A program made the translations under genes and the position numbers. The notes beneath the pieces are model-generated. The model ran no database searches, was not told the DNA's origin, and saw only the letters and a program-made list of their open reading frames with translations. Positions 8,809-17,903 of a DNA stretch of 64,000 nt are shown piece after piece (positions within the stretch are counted from its first letter, which is position 1; the number at the start of each line of letters is the position of its first letter). This DNA comes from Mesobacillus sp. AQ2 (GTDB lineage: Bacteria; Bacillota; Bacilli; Bacillales; Cytobacillaceae), in contig NZ_CP126080.1 in the NCBI RefSeq assembly GCF_030122805.1, forward strand, positions 3,415,001-3,479,000. Reading direction: 5' to 3'.

Positions 8809-10083
8809 ATGAACCTTAAACCTCTTGCTTTCAGGATGAGGCCGCGGACGATCGAGGAAGTGATCGGCCAGTCCCACCTGGTAGCTGAAGGAAAAATCAT
8901 AAACAGAATGGTCAAGGCGAGACAATTATCGTCAATGATTCTATATGGACCGCCTGGCATCGGGAAAACTTCGATTGCCAGTGCGATTGCCGGGAGCACG
9001 AATTTTGCATTCAGGACACTGAATGCCGTCACGAACAATAAAAAAGATATGGAAGTAGTAGCTGCAGAAGCGAAGATGTCAGGGAAAGTCATCCTGCTGC
9101 TTGATGAGGTGCACCGGCTTGACAAAGCAAAACAGGATTTCCTGCTTCCATATCTGGAAAATGGGATGATCGTCCTGATTGGTGCCACAACCAGCAATCC
9201 GTACCATGCGATCAATCCTGCCATCCGCTCAAGATGCCAGATTTTTGAATTGAAGCCGCTTGAACCAGAGGATATAAAAACAGCTTTGCGAAGAGCGATT
9301 GCCGATGAAGAAAGAGGCCTCGGCAACTTGAAGATCGAGCTGACAGAAGAGGCACTTACCCATTTCGCCACAGCCTCCGGCGGAGATGTGAGAAGCTCCT
9401 TGAATGCCCTGGAGCTTGCTGTTTTATCCACTGAACCAAATGGAGAAGGTATCATCCATATCGATGAGGGCGCAGCAGAAGAATGCATGCAGAAAAAGAG
9501 TCTCTCTCACGATAAAGATGGTGATGCACACTACGATGTCCTGTCAGGTTTCCAGAAGTCCATCAGGGGCAGCGATGTGAATGCGGCTCTCCATTATCTT
9601 GGAAGATTGATTGAAGCAGGCGATCTTGTCAGCATCAACCGAAGACTTCTGGTGATTGCCTATGAAGACATCGGATTGGCAAGTCCACAGGCTGGGCAAA
9701 GGACACTTGCAGCAATTGAAGCAGCCGAAAGAGTCGGCTTACCGGAGGCAAGGATTCCACTCGCTAATGCGGTGATCGAGTTATGCCTGTCCCCTAAATC
9801 GAACTCTGCTTATGCCGCCATTGATTCAGCACTGGCTGATATCCGCTCAGGCATCAGCGGAGAAGTGCCTGATCACTTAAAGGATGCCCACTACAAAGGG
9901 GCAAAGGACCTTGGGAGAGGAGTGGACTATCTGTACCCGCATGATTACGAGGGTGGCTGGGTCAAACAGCAGTATCTCCCGGACAGAATCAAAAACAAGG
10001 TATACTATAAACCAAAGAAAACCGGGAAGTTCGAACAGGCCATTGCCTCCATCTATGAAAAAATCACCGGACACAAAAAATAA
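8809..10083 (+). CDS. rarA: Replication-associated recombination ATPase RarA (MgsA)
   Basis: A 424-residue AAA+ ATPase related to clamp loaders, acting at stalled replication forks. From the ATG at 8809 it shows Walker A GPPGIGKTS at 47-55 and Walker B LLLDEVHRL at about 96-104, a sensor region (GATTSNP), and the C-terminal MgsA tetramerisation domain (YPHDYEGGW near the end). I chose 8809 because GGAG lies 8 bases before it and the protein then aligns with family starts; the frame runs open upstream. It diverges from cymR; TTGACA at 8713 with TACAAT at 8738 could be its promoter, though the 19-base spacer is long. Confidence 0.95.
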   Translation: MNLKPLAFRMRPRTIEEVIGQSHLVAEGKIINRMVKARQLSSMILYGPPGIGKTSIASAIAGSTNFAFRTLNAVTNNKKDMEVVAAEAKMSGKVILLLDEVHRLDKAKQDFLLPYLENGMIVLIGATTSNPYHAINPAIRSRCQIFELKPLEPEDIKTALRRAIADEERGLGNLKIELTEEALTHFATASGGDVRSSLNALELAVLSTEPNGEGIIHIDEGAAEECMQKKSLSHDKDGDAHYDVLSGFQKSIRGSDVNAALHYLGRLIEAGDLVSINRRLLVIAYEDIGLASPQAGQRTLAAIEAAERVGLPEARIPLANAVIELCLSPKSNSAYAAIDSALADIRSGISGEVPDHLKDAHYKGAKDLGRGVDYLYPHDYEGGWVKQQYLPDRIKNKVYYKPKKTGKFEQAIASIYEKITGHKK

Positions 10084-10119
10084 GCGGCAGGACCTTTTTA
10101 GAGGTCCTTGCCGCTTTTT
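10083..10119. terminator. Bidirectional terminator between rarA and tcdA
   Basis: AGCGGCAGGACC pairs with GGTCCTTGCCGCT and is flanked by A- and T-runs on both sides, so it can end both converging genes. Confidence 0.9.
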
Positions 10120-10151
10120 CAGCTGTTTATAGGTCTGAAATCGATTTTTCC

Positions 10152-10913
10152 TTAGCTGTTCACTCGCTCAATTTCGATGTCTTTTAATAATTCCCTGACT
10201 ACATGGCTGGCCATGATGAGTCCCGCTACTGAAGGAACGAACGCATTGGAAGACGGAGGCATTTTAGCCTTGCGGATTTCGGCATTGTCATTTCCTACCT
10301 CTTTCCGTACATCCTCCCTGATGACAATCGGGCTTTCGTCTGAAAAGACAACAGGGATTCCTTTTTTGATTCCTTCTTTTCGCAGGCGGGTACGGATGAC
10401 TTTCGCCAGCGGATCGGTATGGGTCTTGAAAATATCAGCAATCTGGAAACGCGTAGGATCCATTTTATTAGCCGCACCCATGCTTGAAATCATCGGAATG
10501 CCCCTGTTGATGGATTCCTTGATCAGATGGATTTTATAAGAAATCGTATCTGAAGCATCGACAATAAAATCAAGGTCGTAGCCAAAGATCTCTTCATAGG
10601 TTTCCTCAGTATAGAACATTTTCAGCGCTACAACTTCGCATTCGGGATTAATATCCATAATCCTGTCACGCATCACTTCGACCTTTTGCTTGCCGACTGT
10701 CGAAAGCAGCGCAATTAACTGGCGGTTGACATTCGTGATATCAACATCATCCTTGTCAATCAAAATTAGTTTGCCAACTCCAGACCGTGCCAGTGCTTCT
10801 GCCGCAAATGAACCGACACCGCCAATTCCTAATACAGCTACCGTACTGTTTTTCATTATATCAAGGCCCTCTTTGCCGATGGCCAGTTCATTTCTAGAAA
10901 ATTGATGAAGCAT
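10152..10913 (-). CDS. tcdA: tRNA threonylcarbamoyladenosine dehydratase TcdA (YrvM)
   Basis: A 253-residue E1/ThiF-fold enzyme that uses ATP to cyclise t6A37 of ANN-decoding tRNAs to ct6A. The nucleotide-binding GIGGVG is at residues 29-34, followed by LILIDKDDVDITNVNRQ with the E1-type Asp and Arg. The C-terminus (SVAGLIMASHVVRELL) is typical of the family. It converges on rarA and shares its terminator; the 6S RNA gene and aspS lie upstream, the B. subtilis order. Confidence 0.93.
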   Translation of the reverse strand: MLHQFSRNELAIGKEGLDIMKNSTVAVLGIGGVGSFAAEALARSGVGKLILIDKDDVDITNVNRQLIALLSTVGKQKVEVMRDRIMDINPECEVVALKMFYTEETYEEIFGYDLDFIVDASDTISYKIHLIKESINRGIPMISSMGAANKMDPTRFQIADIFKTHTDPLAKVIRTRLRKEGIKKGIPVVFSDESPIVIREDVRKEVGNDNAEIRKAKMPPSSNAFVPSVAGLIMASHVVRELLKDIEIERVNS

Positions 10914-11061
10914 CCAGACTCACTCCAAATATTAAGATTGGTGTTACTATCTATACCCGCTTTCGAATATAACATACCTATCGTTAATTTCAAGTATTTT
11001 TATAGGAATTAATGTGTATTGGCATGGTGATGGAAGAGTTCTAGCAAAGATATAGCCTTTC

Positions 11062-11272
11062 CATCGGACTAACGTAGGTTCGAAACCGGATAACTGTCCG
11101 TTAGACGCTCTCTATCGGACAAACTTAGGTCTAAAACCCAGATAACTGTCCATTAGACGCTCTCTATCGGACAAACGCAAGTCCAAAAACCGGATAACTG
11201 TCCGTTAGACCCTCTCTATCGGACAAACGTAAGTCCAAAACCCGGATATCTGTCCATTAGACACCCTATCTC
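11062..11272. repeat. 52-bp tandem array A (about four copies)
   Basis: CTATCGGAC recurs at about 11061, 11112, 11164 and 11216, that is, every 51-52 bases. Each unit also carries AACTGTCCGTTAGAC or a close variant. GTCCG and CGGAC in neighbouring halves can form a short hairpin (GTCCGTTAGA against TCTATCGGAC). Units are 80-90% alike. The array lies in the gap between tcdA and the 6S RNA terminator; no coding sequence is seen in this gap. Confidence 0.88.
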
Positions 11273-11354
11273 GGTCATAACTTTACGTTAGGCGAAAATC
11301 TATTAACATCTAAATTCCAGATCAAAAAAGCAATCCCCAAACCCAAGTTCCATA

Positions 11355-11386
11355 AAAACAAAAAAGCCATGCGGATGCATGGCTTT
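11355..11386 (-). terminator. Terminator of the 6S RNA gene
   Basis: AAAGCCATGC (11363-11372) and GCATGGCTTT (11377-11386) form a perfect 10-bp stem with a 4-base loop; on the minus strand TTTTTTGTTTTT follows. Confidence 0.92.
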
Positions 11387-11398
11387 GGTGTACGTATG

Positions 11399-11594
11399 TA
11401 GGAAGAGTCCCAATCGTGCCGTCGTGTTGGATGCCTTCGTCTTGAACCCGCTCTCAGCAGGTGGGTGCCCTGTTCCGGGTTTCTGTAAGTCCTCTAGCCA
11501 GAGGCATTTACGCGGCCCGAAAACTCGTGCTCCCGAAGGATAGATGTTAGGTCAAAACTTCAGGTTAAACAACGAACACATCAGGACTCTTCAT
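11399..11594 (-). ncRNA. bsrA: 6S-1 RNA (BsrA/SsrS-type regulator of RNA polymerase)
   Basis: On the minus strand a transcript of about 195 bases would begin GAAGAGTCCTGATGTGTT and end GGGACTCTTCC; these ends pair to close a long rod, the hallmark of 6S RNA. It sits between aspS and tcdA, where B. subtilis carries 6S-1 RNA, has its own sigma-A promoter upstream and a strong terminator downstream. 6S RNA mimics an open promoter and sequesters vegetative RNA polymerase when growth slows. There is no open frame here. End positions are estimates. Confidence 0.88.
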
Positions 11595-11605
11595 CTGTTG
11601 TTATT

Positions 11606-11634
11606 ATATTATCACACGCTTGAATCAACTTCAA
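11606..11634 (-). promoter_or_regulatory. Sigma-A promoter of 6S RNA
   Basis: TTGAAG (11634-11629) and TAATAT (11611-11606) with a 17-base spacer, placing the start at about 11598, next to the predicted 5' end of the RNA. Confidence 0.65.
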
Positions 11635-11652
11635 GAAAATGGGTGCTGGATA

Positions 11653-13428
11653 TTACTGGTCTTTTTTAACATTTAATGACAAATGCAATTCATCCAGCTG
11701 GGCTCCGCTAACTTCTCCAGGAGCGTCTGTCAAAAGGTCGCTTGCGCTTGCTGTTTTCGGGAAGGCGATTGTGTCGCGGAGGTTTGACCTGCCCGCAAGC
11801 AGCATCACCATTCTGTCTAGTCCAAGCGCTATGCCTCCATGTGGCGGTGTGCCATATTCAAAGGCTTCAAGCAGGAAGCCGAATTGTTCATATGCCTGTT
11901 CTTTAGTGAATCCCAGCACTGAGAACATTTTTTCCTGGACATCTCTTTCAAAAATCCTTAAGGATCCGCCGCCAAGTTCATAGCCGTTCAGAACAAGGTC
12001 ATATGCCTGTGCTTTTACATTCGCTGGATCGCTCTCAAGCATTGGAAGGTCTTCGCGGACTGGCATCGTAAATGGATGGTGTGCAGCGAAGTAACGGTCT
12101 GCTTCTTCGTCGAATTCCAACAGTGGCCAGTCTGTCACCCAGAGGAAGTTGAATTTGCTCTGGTCGATCAGTCCGAGCTCTTTTCCAAGCTTCAGGCGCA
12201 ATGCACCAAGCGCATCTGCCACGACATTTTTCTTGTCCGCTACGAACAGCAGAAGGTCACCCGCCGTGACATCAAGCTTAGCTTGAAGATCAGCCTGCTC
12301 TTCTTCGCCAAAGAATTTTGAGATTGGCCCTTTTAGGCCATCCTCTTCCGCTTTCAGCCAAGCCAGGCCTTTCGCTCCGTATACAGCCACAAATTCAGTC
12401 AGGCCATCAATATCCTTGCGTGAGTAATTGGATGCCGCACCTTTTACATTGATTGCCTTGACCTGGCCACCTCCTGCGACAGCAGATGCGAATACCTTGA
12501 ACCCTGAATCCTTGACTGTTTCGGAAAGGTCAACAAGCTCCATGCTGAAGCGTGTATCCGGCTTGTCGGATCCAAAGCGGTCCATTGCTTCCTGGTAACT
12601 CATGCGAGGGAATGGCAATGTCACTTCCAATCCTTTTACATCCTTCATGACTTTTTGCATCATTTTTTCAGTTAGGCCCATGATCTCTTCCTGGCTCATG
12701 AAGCTTGTTTCGATATCAATCTGCGTGAATTCTGGCTGGCGGTCAGCACGCAGGTCCTCGTCACGGAAGCATCGGGCGATTTGGTAGTAACGCTCGAAGC
12801 CGCCAACCATCATCAGCTGCTTGAAAATCTGCGGAGATTGCGGAAGAGCGTAGAATTCACCCGGATGCACACGGCTTGGTACGAGATAGTCCCTCGCTCC
12901 TTCAGGCGTGCTCTTTGTTAAGATTGGTGTTTCAACATCCAGGAACCCTTCGCCATCCAGGTAATCGCGAATCGCTTTTGTTACCTGATGCCTCATTTTA
13001 AAAGTCTCGAACATGACCGGGCGGCGAAGATCCAGATAGCGGTATTTCAAACGCACATCTTCAGATACATCCGTTTTGTCTGCAATTACAAACGGCGTTG
13101 TTTTCGCTTCATTGATAATGGTCAGGTCGTCTACCTGGACTTCGATCTTTCCAGTTTTAAGGTTTTCGTTCACACTGCCTGCTTCGCGGGCAATGACAGT
13201 CCCTTTTACATCAAGGACGTACTCTGTACGGACCTTCTCGGCGATGGAAAGCGCCTCTGGTGATACTTCAGGATTGAAAACAATCTGGACAAGGCCGGTT
13301 CTGTCCCGGAGGTCGATGAAAATCAGTCCTCCCAGATCACGGCGCTTTTGCACCCAGCCTTTTAGCGTAACCTTTTCACCAACTGCCTTTTCTGTTACTT
13401 CACCGCAAAAATATGATCTCCCAAACAT
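11653..13428 (-). CDS. aspS: Aspartyl-tRNA synthetase
   Basis: A 591-residue class II synthetase charging tRNA-Asp. Order: OB-fold anticodon domain ([20 protein letters not shown]), catalytic core with motif 2 ([20 protein letters not shown]), a bacterial GAD insertion around residues 290-410, and motif 3 ([11 protein letters not shown]) near the end. The ATG at 13428 ([11 protein letters not shown]) matches family starts and follows GGGGGAG; the frame is open further upstream but extends into hisS. It follows hisS by 13 bases in one operon controlled by the T-box at 14.9-15.2 kb. Confidence 0.96.
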   Translation of the reverse strand: MFGRSYFCGEVTEKAVGEKVTLKGWVQKRRDLGGLIFIDLRDRTGLVQIVFNPEVSPEALSIAEKVRTEYVLDVKGTVIAREAGSVNENLKTGKIEVQVDDLTIINEAKTTPFVIADKTDVSEDVRLKYRYLDLRRPVMFETFKMRHQVTKAIRDYLDGEGFLDVETPILTKSTPEGARDYLVPSRVHPGEFYALPQSPQIFKQLMMVGGFERYYQIARCFRDEDLRADRQPEFTQIDIETSFMSQEEIMGLTEKMMQKVMKDVKGLEVTLPFPRMSYQEAMDRFGSDKPDTRFSMELVDLSETVKDSGFKVFASAVAGGGQVKAINVKGAASNYSRKDIDGLTEFVAVYGAKGLAWLKAEEDGLKGPISKFFGEEEQADLQAKLDVTAGDLLLFVADKKNVVADALGALRLKLGKELGLIDQSKFNFLWVTDWPLLEFDEEADRYFAAHHPFTMPVREDLPMLESDPANVKAQAYDLVLNGYELGGGSLRIFERDVQEKMFSVLGFTKEQAYEQFGFLLEAFEYGTPPHGGIALGLDRMVMLLAGRSNLRDTIAFPKTASASDLLTDAPGEVSGAQLDELHLSLNVKKDQ

Positions 13429-13441
13429 GTAAACTCCCCCA

Positions 13442-14719
13442 CTATCTGCAGATTTCCTTGAATTTTTCAATAAAGCTCTCAAGCGGCAGTTCTTTCTGCT
13501 CCCCGTCCGCCATTGATTTTAGATTGATTTTATTTTCTTTCAGTTCATTTTCGCCCAGAACGGCCACGTACCTAGCATTGACCCTGTCTGCAGCCTTGAA
13601 TTGAGCTTTGATTTTACGATCAAGATAATCGCGTTCTGCCGAGAATCCTGCCATCCTTAACTTGTGAAGCAGGCCTACCGTATAATCTTTTGCCTCATCG
13701 CCGAGTGAAACGAGATAGCAATCGATTTCCTCCTTGACCGGCAGTTCGACACCTTCTGCATCAAGGGCTGCAAGCAATCTCTCAATACTCAGTGCAAAAC
13801 CGATACCCGGTGTTTCCGGACCGCCGATTTCTTCAACCAGGCCATTGTATCTGCCGCCGCCGCAAAGCGTGGTGATCGCGCCGAACCCTTCAGCATTGCT
13901 CATGATTTCAAAAGCCGTGTGGTTGTAATAATCCAGACCGCGCACGAGGTTGGCATCTACTTCGAATTCAATTCCCAGGTCTGTCAGGTATTTTGTGACT
14001 TTGTTAAAATATACCCTTGAATCATCCGTCAAGTAATCAATGATGGATGGTGCTGACTTCATCAGCTCGTGGTCACGGTCCGCTTTGCAATCGAGGATCC
14101 GCATCGGATTTTTTTCAAGGCGGTTCTGGCAGTCGCTGCAGAATTCCCCGATCCGCGGTTTGAAGTGGCTCACAAGTGCCTCTCTGTGTGCAGTACGGCT
14201 CTCCTTGTCTCCGAGGCTATTAACCACCAACTTCAGCTTTTTTAGCCCCAGCTCCTGATAGATTCCCATCGCAAGCGAGATTACCTCGGCATCAATCGCA
14301 GGATCCGCACTTCCCATTGCTTCTACGCCAAACTGGACAAATTGGCGGAAGCGTCCTGCCTGGGGACGTTCATAACGGAACATAGGCCCCATATAATAAA
14401 GCTTTACTGGCTGGTTCGGATTTCCGAACATTTTATTCTCGACAAAAGAGCGGACAGCCGCTGCTGTTCCTTCCGGGCGCAGTGTCAAGCTTCGATCTCC
14501 TCTGTCAGTGAATGTATACATTTCTTTTTGAACGATATCTGTCGTATCCCCAACGCCTCGCTGGAATAATTCTGTATGCTCAAAAATCGGTGTCCTGATC
14601 TCCCGATACTGGTATCTTTCACAAAGTTCTCTTGCTTTCGCCTCAATAAGCTGCCATTTTTCAGTCTGGCCTGGCAAAATGTCCTGTGTTCCGCGTGGAA
14701 TTTTGATTTGGTTAGACAC
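13442..14719 (-). CDS. hisS: Histidyl-tRNA synthetase
   Basis: A 425-residue class II enzyme charging tRNA-His. Motif 2 appears as [13 protein letters not shown], the His-specific motifs as [14 protein letters not shown] and [11 protein letters not shown], and the C-terminal anticodon domain occupies about residues 330-425. The start is GTG at 14719, 7 bases after GGAGGAGG. First gene of the hisS-aspS operon. A dispersed palindromic repeat lies between its start codon and the upstream T-box terminator. Confidence 0.96.
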   Translation of the reverse strand: MSNQIKIPRGTQDILPGQTEKWQLIEAKARELCERYQYREIRTPIFEHTELFQRGVGDTTDIVQKEMYTFTDRGDRSLTLRPEGTAAAVRSFVENKMFGNPNQPVKLYYMGPMFRYERPQAGRFRQFVQFGVEAMGSADPAIDAEVISLAMGIYQELGLKKLKLVVNSLGDKESRTAHREALVSHFKPRIGEFCSDCQNRLEKNPMRILDCKADRDHELMKSAPSIIDYLTDDSRVYFNKVTKYLTDLGIEFEVDANLVRGLDYYNHTAFEIMSNAEGFGAITTLCGGGRYNGLVEEIGGPETPGIGFALSIERLLAALDAEGVELPVKEEIDCYLVSLGDEAKDYTVGLLHKLRMAGFSAERDYLDRKIKAQFKAADRVNARYVAVLGENELKENKINLKSMADGEQKELPLESFIEKFKEICR

Positions 14720-14756
14720 AGTTCATCCTCCTCCATTCAATAGGTCTTTATGTATA

Positions 14757-14910
14757 GAAAAGCGCAAGCGCCTTGGTCAGCCCCGACAAGCGTTGGAGGG
14801 TCGACCGGTGAAGTCGTTCTTTGACTTCATTGGGCGGACCGAAACGTCTCGAGGGGCTAGGCGCTGGAGCTGGACAATTCTCAAAGTGAATTGTATACTT
14901 TCTTATCCCG
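14757..14910. repeat. Dispersed palindromic element, copy 1
   Basis: Starts GAAAAGCGCAAGCGCC and ends near GGCGCTGGAGCTGGACA plus a tail TATACTTTCTTATCC. Nested pairing is visible: AGCGCC with GGCGCT, AGCCCC with GGGGCT, and TGAAGTC with GACTTCA around a 7-base loop. Two more loci (35267 and 55976) carry the same layout with altered, still pairing, stems. This copy lies between the T-box terminator and hisS, so it is transcribed as part of the hisS leader. No coding frame. Confidence 0.85.
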
Positions 14911-14919
14911 TAAAAAAGA

Positions 14920-15206
14920 ATGCAAAAAAGCCCCCAATCCCTTGCTATAATAACAAGGGACGAGAGCTTTGATTCCCGTGGTGCCACCCTAATTGAAGCG
15001 CCAATCGGCACTTCCTCTTTAACAGTTAACGCCTGCCTACGTCTTCTCCTACTGACGGCATTGCCGATGTTCAGAGAAAATCCTTCGGAGTGTTCATTCA
15101 CCAGGTCATCATGCAGAAATGCTTCCAGCCGCGGCATTTCCTCTCTTGCCATTGTCTCCTGGCTACTATGCTCCATCAACGGTATGTTTTCCGTATGACA
15201 TTTTAT
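14920..15206 (-). promoter_or_regulatory. T-box leader of hisS-aspS, histidine specifier
   Basis: Minus-strand features in order: AGAGAGG, the distal-loop GGCTGGAAGC, a specifier region GAACACTCCGAAGGA with CAC (His) at 15092-15090, the T-box AGGGTGGCACCACGG (about 14992-14975), then a terminator whose arms are about 14968-14954 and 14944-14930 followed by TTTTTTGC. Uncharged tRNA-His should favour the antiterminator and read-through into hisS and aspS. The CAC assignment rests on position relative to CCGAAGGA; the neighbouring Asp codon GAC seems less well placed. Confidence 0.88.
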
Positions 15207-15213
15207 TTATATT

Positions 15214-15242
15214 ATAATACGGAGTCCAATTAGCAATGTCAA
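15214..15242 (-). promoter_or_regulatory. Sigma-A promoter of the hisS-aspS leader
   Basis: TTGACA (15242-15237) and TATTAT (15219-15214), 17 bases apart; TATAAT overlaps the -10 three bases further on. Confidence 0.8.
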
Positions 15243-15249
15243 GCACAAT

Positions 15250-15426
15250 TCAATAACGTTCCAGCTGTTTTTTCAATTTTCTCACGTCACGGAGTGAAAG
15301 GCCAAATTCCGACGCCAATTCCACGACGTGTGCGTTTTGTTCTTTTTGAATGAAATCGTGGAAATCCACCCCGAATAGCTGGTTCTCACCGGTTGCTGCG
15401 GAAATTCCTTTATCACTGAAACGCAT
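15250..15426 (-). CDS. yrzK: Small helix-turn-helix-like protein (YrzK-like)
   Basis: A 58-residue protein with a good ribosome site (GGAAGGTG) 6 bases before the ATG at 15426. The C-terminal half, HVVELASEFGLSLRDVRKLKKQLER, reads like a helix-turn-helix of the sigma-factor region 4 type. It is encoded between hisS and the amidase gene, where B. subtilis has a similarly small gene. Its stop codon lies in the hisS promoter region, so it may have no terminator of its own. Function unknown; DNA binding is an inference from the pattern. Confidence 0.7.
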   Translation of the reverse strand: MRFSDKGISAATGENQLFGVDFHDFIQKEQNAHVVELASEFGLSLRDVRKLKKQLERY

Positions 15427-15608
15427 GGTATCACCTTCCATTGTTTATTGCCTATTATTCTTCCCACCATTTTTCGATTTTATATACGCTTTTTCCTATT
15501 GAATTTTCTTAATTGGTTCCGATATAAGAAAAAAGTCTTCGTGATTTTGCCGGTAAATTCCGGTAATATATTTTTATAAGACTCTATAAAGAATAAGGGA
15601 GGGAGATC

Positions 15609-17366
15609 ATGCCCAGAAAGAAAATGGTTCCTGTCATCCTTTGCCTGATGCTTATATTTGGGAACCTGCCCGTTTTAGAGACGGCCAAAGCAGACAATGG
15701 CAGTGTATCGATTACTGCCACAAGCCTGAATGTCAGAAATGGTCCTGGACTGAGTTACCCTGTTACAGGGTCGGTTAAAAAAGGCGAAAAATTTCCAATC
15801 ATAAAAGAAGAAGGCGATTGGATCCAACTCAGTCTTGGAGGCAGCAAAAAAGGCTGGGTAGCACAGTGGTTCACTGTCAGGGAAGGTGTCAAGCCAGCAG
15901 TTACCCAAAAGCCAGCAGGCAACTCGGGAAGCGTTACGGCCGATGGACTGCGTGTAAGGAAAGGCCCGGGCACCAATTATGATGTAATTGGATCATTTAA
16001 TCGTGGACAGGCTGTCGAGGTCCTCAGTTCAAAAGGCAATTGGGCAGAAGTGCGCACTGCCGCTTTACAAGGCTGGGTTGCCATGGAGTACATAAATTCG
16101 AAAAAGAATGAAACGACGGCACAACCATCCAAACCTGCTGTATCAAGCGGGACGGTCACTGCCACCTCCCTGAATGTAAGGGAGAAACCATCTTTAAACG
16201 CCAGCAGAGTCGGACAATTGAACAATGGAGCTGTAGTTCCCGTCCACTCTCAGTCCAACGGTTGGGCAGAGATTACATATGCAGGGAAAAAGGCCTGGGT
16301 AAGCGCTGATTATTTAAAAATCAGCGGAACACCTTCATCAGGCAGTGCCTCGCCCGCCCCTGCTGATCAATTCACGGGTACGGTAACGGCATCTAACCTG
16401 AATGTCCGTGACAAAAATTCACTTAATGGCTCGGTCATCGGTTCTGTTTCCAAGGGGCAGAATTTCAAGATCCTTGATGAAAAAAATAAATGGGTCAAAA
16501 TTGAATATCAGTCAGGGAAAACAGGCTGGGCTGCCAGCTGGTTTTTCGATATCAAGAAAAGCGGCCCCACGGCTGCGCCAAGCCAGCCAGTAAAAAACAG
16601 CAACGTTTCCATGCTCCATGATGGGACAAACATCCGTAAAGGCCCAAGCACAGGAACACCGGTGATTTTTCGTGCAAACCAGGGAGACAGCTTTGAAATC
16701 ATAAGTGTCGAAAAGGACTGGTATAAAATCGCTCTTCCAAATGGAGCAACAGGCTTTGTAGCAGGATGGATCGTTTCAGTACAGGGCAATGCACCGCAAA
16801 TAGAAAAGCCAGGTGCAGAAAAGCATACAAAAAATAAAACGATTGTCATTGACCCCGGGCACGGAGGCCGTGACAATGGTACAACCGGCGTGAGAGGATC
16901 TTTGGAAAAAACGATCACCTTGAAAACAGCACAGCTTCTATACGAAAAGCTAAGAGCAGCTGGCACGAACGCCGTCCTTACCAGGAATAATGATCAATAC
17001 ATCTCACTGGGGTCCAGAGTCAGCAGTTCGCATTACCATAACGCCGACGCATTTATCAGCATTCATTATGATAGCATCAATGACAGGACTGTCAGGGGGA
17101 TGACAACGTATTATTATAATTCAAAGCAAAAGCCCCTGGGCGACCAAATCCACTCCTCGGTTGTAAGCAAAACGATGCTTAAAGACCGCGGCTCCCGTTT
17201 TGGTGACTATCATGTCATCAGGGAAAACAGACAGGCAGCCGTACTTCTTGAATTAGGCTATTTGAGCAACCCTGCAGAGGAAATGCTCGTCAATACACAG
17301 CAGTACCAGGAAGCTGTGGCGAATGGTATTTTTGAAGGACTGGCTCGTTATTTTAAAAACAATTAA
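15609..17366 (+). CDS. yrvJ: Secreted N-acetylmuramoyl-L-alanine amidase with SH3b repeats (YrvJ-like)
   Basis: A 585-residue cell-wall hydrolase. A signal peptide (about residues 1-28, cleavage near ETAKA) is followed by five bacterial SH3 domains, each with the LNVRNGPG type core and a GWVA-type end, joined by proline/serine-rich linkers, and then a C-terminal amidase_3 domain from about residue 412 (IVIDPGHGGRDNG, FISIHYDS, LLELGYLSNPAEE) containing the zinc-binding His and Glu residues. It should cleave the amide bond between MurNAc and the stem peptide. GGGAGGGAG lies 4 bases before the ATG. Confidence 0.93.
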   Translation: MPRKKMVPVILCLMLIFGNLPVLETAKADNGSVSITATSLNVRNGPGLSYPVTGSVKKGEKFPIIKEEGDWIQLSLGGSKKGWVAQWFTVREGVKPAVTQKPAGNSGSVTADGLRVRKGPGTNYDVIGSFNRGQAVEVLSSKGNWAEVRTAALQGWVAMEYINSKKNETTAQPSKPAVSSGTVTATSLNVREKPSLNASRVGQLNNGAVVPVHSQSNGWAEITYAGKKAWVSADYLKISGTPSSGSASPAPADQFTGTVTASNLNVRDKNSLNGSVIGSVSKGQNFKILDEKNKWVKIEYQSGKTGWAASWFFDIKKSGPTAAPSQPVKNSNVSMLHDGTNIRKGPSTGTPVIFRANQGDSFEIISVEKDWYKIALPNGATGFVAGWIVSVQGNAPQIEKPGAEKHTKNKTIVIDPGHGGRDNGTTGVRGSLEKTITLKTAQLLYEKLRAAGTNAVLTRNNDQYISLGSRVSSSHYHNADAFISIHYDSINDRTVRGMTTYYYNSKQKPLGDQIHSSVVSKTMLKDRGSRFGDYHVIRENRQAAVLLELGYLSNPAEEMLVNTQQYQEAVANGIFEGLARYFKNN

Positions 17367-17368
17367 AA

Positions 17369-17404
17369 AGAAGGGATCCCGCTAATTCGGGATCCCTTCT
17401 TTTC
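17369..17404. terminator. Bidirectional terminator between yrvJ and dtd
   Basis: AGAAGGGATCCCG pairs perfectly with CGGGATCCCTTCT around a 6-base loop, with A- and T-runs on both flanks. Confidence 0.93.
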
Positions 17405-17412
17405 GCCTGGAT

Positions 17413-17853
17413 TCATTTGCTGTCGATGATCAAGGTTACCGGACCGTCATTGGTCAATTGAACGTCCATCATGGCGCCAAATACGCCAGTTTCAACCTTC
17501 AATCCCTTTTCGGCAACAAAACGGTTGAATGCTTCATAGATTGTTTCTGCATGGTCCGGCTTTGCTGCATCCATGAAATTCGGACGGCGCCCTTTGCGGC
17601 AATCTCCATAAAGGGTAAATTGGGAAACAGAAAGAACCTCTCCCCCCACATCAAGCAGGGAAAGATTCATCTTACCGGCTTCATCTTCAAATACTCTTAA
17701 ATTCGCTGCCTTCTCAGCAAGGAAAGCAGCATCTTTTTCAGTATCCTCATGGGTAACCCCCACCAGGATGACAAATCCTTTTTCAATGGAGCCTTTTACT
17801 TCTCCATCAACAGTAACTGTTGCTTCTTTGCTTCTCTGTATTACTAAACGCAT
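17413..17853 (-). CDS. dtd: D-aminoacyl-tRNA deacylase
   Basis: A 146-residue protein that removes D-amino acids (and glycine from tRNA-Ala) from mischarged tRNAs. The active-site motifs [11 protein letters not shown] (about 77-87) and the C-terminal [11 protein letters not shown] with the Gly-cisPro-type GPVT are both present. It follows rel with a 50-base gap and probably shares its transcript, the usual relA-dtd pairing in Firmicutes. Confidence 0.95.
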   Translation of the reverse strand: MRLVIQRSKEATVTVDGEVKGSIEKGFVILVGVTHEDTEKDAAFLAEKAANLRVFEDEAGKMNLSLLDVGGEVLSVSQFTLYGDCRKGRRPNFMDAAKPDHAETIYEAFNRFVAEKGLKVETGVFGAMMDVQLTNDGPVTLIIDSK

Positions 17854-17903
17854 TATGATTCTCCTTACATGTCAAGTCTCCCTTAACGCATTAGCATCAG
17901 GGA

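Noticed and set aside
8694..9488. Minus-strand frame of 264 codons
   Set aside because: Antisense to rarA, which has full AAA+ motifs on the plus strand; the protein is low-complexity Ser-rich.
11062..11272. CRISPR array
   Set aside because: The whole 52-bp unit repeats with no unique spacers, and no cas genes are near; the same holds for the other arrays.
14757..15179. Minus-strand frame of 143 codons
   Set aside because: It runs through the hisS T-box leader and the palindromic repeat; the RNA motifs explain the sequence.
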